The notes beneath the pieces were generated by a model. The model did not search any database and was not told where the DNA came from. It saw only the letters and a program-made list of their open reading frames with translations. DNA of 64,000 bases from SKLM01 sp964514285. Lineage in GTDB: Bacteria; Chloroflexota; Anaerolineae; B4-G1. The translations under genes and the position numbers were made by a program. Shown in pieces: positions 62,244 through 64,000 of the stretch; within the stretch, counting starts at the first letter, position 1, and the number at the start of each line of letters is the position of its first letter. The stretch covers positions 11,137 to 75,136 of the forward strand of contig CAZEQC010000009.1 of NCBI GenBank assembly GCA_964514285.1. Direction: 5' to 3'.

Positions 62244-62556
62244 CTACATCCGACAATGAGTGGCAGACGTACTTCGCGTTGCGATACTCTTGGTGAACCA
62301 GAATGGGGGGATGCCCACGTTCTTGGCTCCGATCACGTCGGACCTTATGCTATCGCCGATCATCCATACGGCTGCCGCCTCCGGGTAGGCCTCGAGGGTT
62401 ATATGGAACGCCCGTGGGGACGCATTTGTTCGATCTTCACATCCAATCGTGGTCTCTCCCGACGAAGGATGTCCAGCATAGCAGATCCGAACATGCCACC
62501 CCGCCGATATCCGAGCGTCCCATCGAAGTCCCAGAGGAGTACACGTATGCTCGGTT
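62244..62556 (-). pseudogene. HAD-superfamily hydrolase remnant
   Basis: On the minus strand one frame gives motif I (RVLLWDFDGTLGYRRGGMF, then AMLDILRRERPRL) and ends in TAA at 62401. Directly after it, another frame gives motif IV and the end of a HAD protein (AVWMIGDSIRSDVIGAKNVGIPPFWF) up to TAG at 62246. The cap domain and motifs II and III, about 100 residues, are gone. So an internal deletion and a frame change have destroyed the gene. It overlaps or abuts the stop of the flavoprotein gene above it. Confidence 0.75.
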
Positions 62557-62559
62557 TCC

Positions 62560-63639
62560 CTAGATCGAGAAGTCTTCCGGTCCCTCAGGCACGAGCGTGT
62601 TCACCTTCGTCGGTTGCTCTCCGCTGATGTGCTCCACGATCTTGGTCACGTGGTGGTGTGTGGTCTCGATGAACAACTTGTGGCGGCTTTGGTTGCCGTT
62701 GGCCGCGGTGCCAGCCACGTAGAGACCGGGCACGTCAGTCTCCATCGTCTCGGGATCGAAGACCGGCCTCGGCCCCGGCCCCTCCAGCGTGACCCCGGCT
62801 TGCTCAAAGAGGTTCAGATCCGCCTGGTAGCCCGTACACAACAGCACGAAGTCGGCTCGGTGCTGTGTCCTCTCTCCGTCGGTGGGCGATCCTCGTCGCG
62901 TCGGCGCCAACGTCACATAGCGTGGTCCGATCTCGACAGGGATCGTACGAGGCAGAAAACGAATCTTCTCCTCTCGCTTCAGCGTTCTGAAGTCCTCTAG
63001 CAGAGCTGACTTGACGAAAAGAGGGTTGAACTTGGCCCGGCGATAGCTGAGCGTCACCCGCGCTCCCGCACGCCAACAGCGTGCGGCGAATTCCAGCGCC
63101 GAGTTCCCGCCTCCCACCACTAGCAACCGTTGGTGGAACATGCGATGTGGATCATCCAGCAGGTGGGTGACGTGGGGCAGGTCCTCGCCTGGGATGTCGA
63201 GTCTGTTGACTGCCCCCATATCGCCGACGGCTAAGACGACGTGCTGGGCTTGGTAGGCCTTCTCGCCCGTTCGGGTCTCGGTCGCTAGCCGGAAGGATCC
63301 TTCTCCCTTTTGCAGAGTGATCACGCGCTCATAGGCGTTGATCTCCAGGTTGAGCTGCTGGATGACGGCGCGCAGGTAGGCCAGGTACTGCTCACCAGTG
63401 ATGTGAGCATGGTCGGCAAAGGGGATTGGCACGCCGGCGATAGCGATCCGCTCGGCTGTGCTGAAGAAATGCGTGTGTCGTGGCCACGTCGAGACGGTGT
63501 GACCGATCTGCTGAGTTTCGAACAGGATGTAGTCCGTGCCCACCTCCTGTAGCGCGGCGGCTAACTCCAATCCGATCGGCCCGCCCCCCACGATTGCCAC
63601 CTCTGTCTGCGACGTTTGAATGTCCGTCTTTGCTGTCAT
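62560..63639 (-). CDS. Pyridine nucleotide-disulfide type flavoprotein reductase (YpdA-like)
   Basis: 359 residues with two dinucleotide folds: GGGPIGLELAAAL (FAD) and VVGGGNSALEFAAR (NAD(P)H), plus CTGYQADLNLF and the DVPGLYVAGTAANG end. Overall resembles YpdA/bacillithiol-disulfide-reductase and related monooxygenase-like reductases; no CxxC redox pair is seen, which excludes a thioredoxin reductase. GGAGGATAGA precedes the ATG. Confidence 0.88.
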   Translation of the reverse strand: MTAKTDIQTSQTEVAIVGGGPIGLELAAALQEVGTDYILFETQQIGHTVSTWPRHTHFFSTAERIAIAGVPIPFADHAHITGEQYLAYLRAVIQQLNLEINAYERVITLQKGEGSFRLATETRTGEKAYQAQHVVLAVGDMGAVNRLDIPGEDLPHVTHLLDDPHRMFHQRLLVVGGGNSALEFAARCWRAGARVTLSYRRAKFNPLFVKSALLEDFRTLKREEKIRFLPRTIPVEIGPRYVTLAPTRRGSPTDGERTQHRADFVLLCTGYQADLNLFEQAGVTLEGPGPRPVFDPETMETDVPGLYVAGTAANGNQSRHKLFIETTHHHVTKIVEHISGEQPTKVNTLVPEGPEDFSI

Positions 63640-63762
63640 TCTATCCTCCGGCTATTGGCTCGACGACTTCTCTGGCCCCGCTACGGCTTCGTTGTCGTAT
63701 TCAGCTACCCAACAGGTCTGCACGGGTCATCAAGCTCAGGACGCTTGCTCGTGGGTGCTCTC

Positions 63763-64000
63763 CTAGAACAGGTGAAACGCGGCGATGATGGGAGCGAAGA
63801 GGGACGATGCCAGGGACATTACCGTGATCAAGGTGTTGAGCGAAGGCCCGGCGGTGTCCTTGAAGGGATCCCCGACGGTGTCGCCGACGACGCCTGCCTT
63901 GTGGGCGTCGGAGCCGGGACCACCGAAGCGGCCGCTCTCGATGTGCTTCTTGGCGTTGTCCCAAAGCCCGCCGGCGTTCGACATCAGCAGGGCGAAGATC
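63763..64000 (-). CDS. hppA: Membrane-bound ion-pumping pyrophosphatase, C-terminal end
   Basis: The visible 78 codons hold the highly conserved end of the H+/Na+-translocating pyrophosphatase: SNAGGLWDNAKKHIESG, then HKAGVVGDTVGDPFKDTAGPSLN. The gene continues beyond the right edge. The position that decides K+ dependence lies outside the window. The 123 bp between it and the flavoprotein gene show nothing notable. Confidence 0.94.
   Translation of the reverse strand, partial: IFALLMSNAGGLWDNAKKHIESGRFGGPGSDAHKAGVVGDTVGDPFKDTAGPSLNTLITVMSLASSLFAPIIAAFHLF

Overview
The window is about 64 kb of bacterial chromosome, moderately GC-rich, with almost no mobile DNA and many short, functionally mixed operons. 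The gene content and style suggest a Chloroflexota genome of the Anaerolineae type. The reasons are Thr/Pro-rich 'TPTPT'-like linkers in secreted proteins, a large GT39-like membrane enzyme with tandem beta-sandwich modules, VanW and DUF401 proteins, and an E. coli-like nusA/infB operon with NusA carrying a long acidic tail. This assignment is inference from style, not a database result. A run of ten N at 45507-45516 shows the window is a scaffold, probably from a metagenome. No rRNA, tRNA, CRISPR array or insertion sequence was seen.

Layout. 1-1528 (-) is the 5' part of proS, preceded by a leader of about 200 nt that contains a terminator hairpin. 1.8-11.3 kb holds a small membrane protein, sfsA, a DUF1028-TPR protein, a rhomboid protease with a VanW protein, a lactate permease and a GT39-like enzyme. 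11.4-17.7 kb holds a small hypothetical gene, DUF401, degV, a GNAT protein and a two-gene unit of a LarA-like protein plus homocysteine methyltransferase. 17.7-30 kb holds ruvB, upp with a WecA/MraY-like transferase, tryptophanase, an EF-G paralogue, a VUT (queuosine precursor) transporter, era and two cell-surface proteins. 30-37.7 kb is the minus-strand operon nusA-rnpM-infB-rbfA-nrnA-truB-ribF, with a promoter, a leader ORF and an early terminator in front. 38-41.3 kb holds a lipoprotein, queG and a TetR regulator with a palindromic operator.

The most interesting part is 41.5-56.4 kb, a glycerol and dihydroxyacetone locus. A DhaR-type regulator lacking the sigma-54 contact loop (41487) is followed by two 15-bp palindromes 33 bp apart, a sigma-70-like promoter, a 30-codon ORF with a terminator directly after it, then glpF, dhaK, dhaL, glpK, etfBA, a GlpA-type glycerol-3-phosphate dehydrogenase, two small proteins, a methyltransferase, a DJ-1/PfpI protein, and a DhaM-HPr-EI triple fusion. 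Together these would import glycerol, phosphorylate it with ATP (GlpK), oxidise glycerol-3-phosphate and pass electrons to ETF, and phosphorylate dihydroxyacetone from PEP through a one-polypeptide PTS relay to DhaL/DhaK. No glycerol dehydrogenase lies in the window.

56.5-64 kb holds an ABC exporter, an FtsX-like permease with its ATPase, a truncated TVP38-like gene, an MFS transporter, a broken HAD hydrolase, a flavoprotein reductase and the 3' end of a membrane pyrophosphatase gene. Promoters resembling TTGACA-N17-TATAAT can be read in front of many genes. In several cases the -10 box lies only 6-10 nt before the start codon, suggesting leaderless mRNAs.
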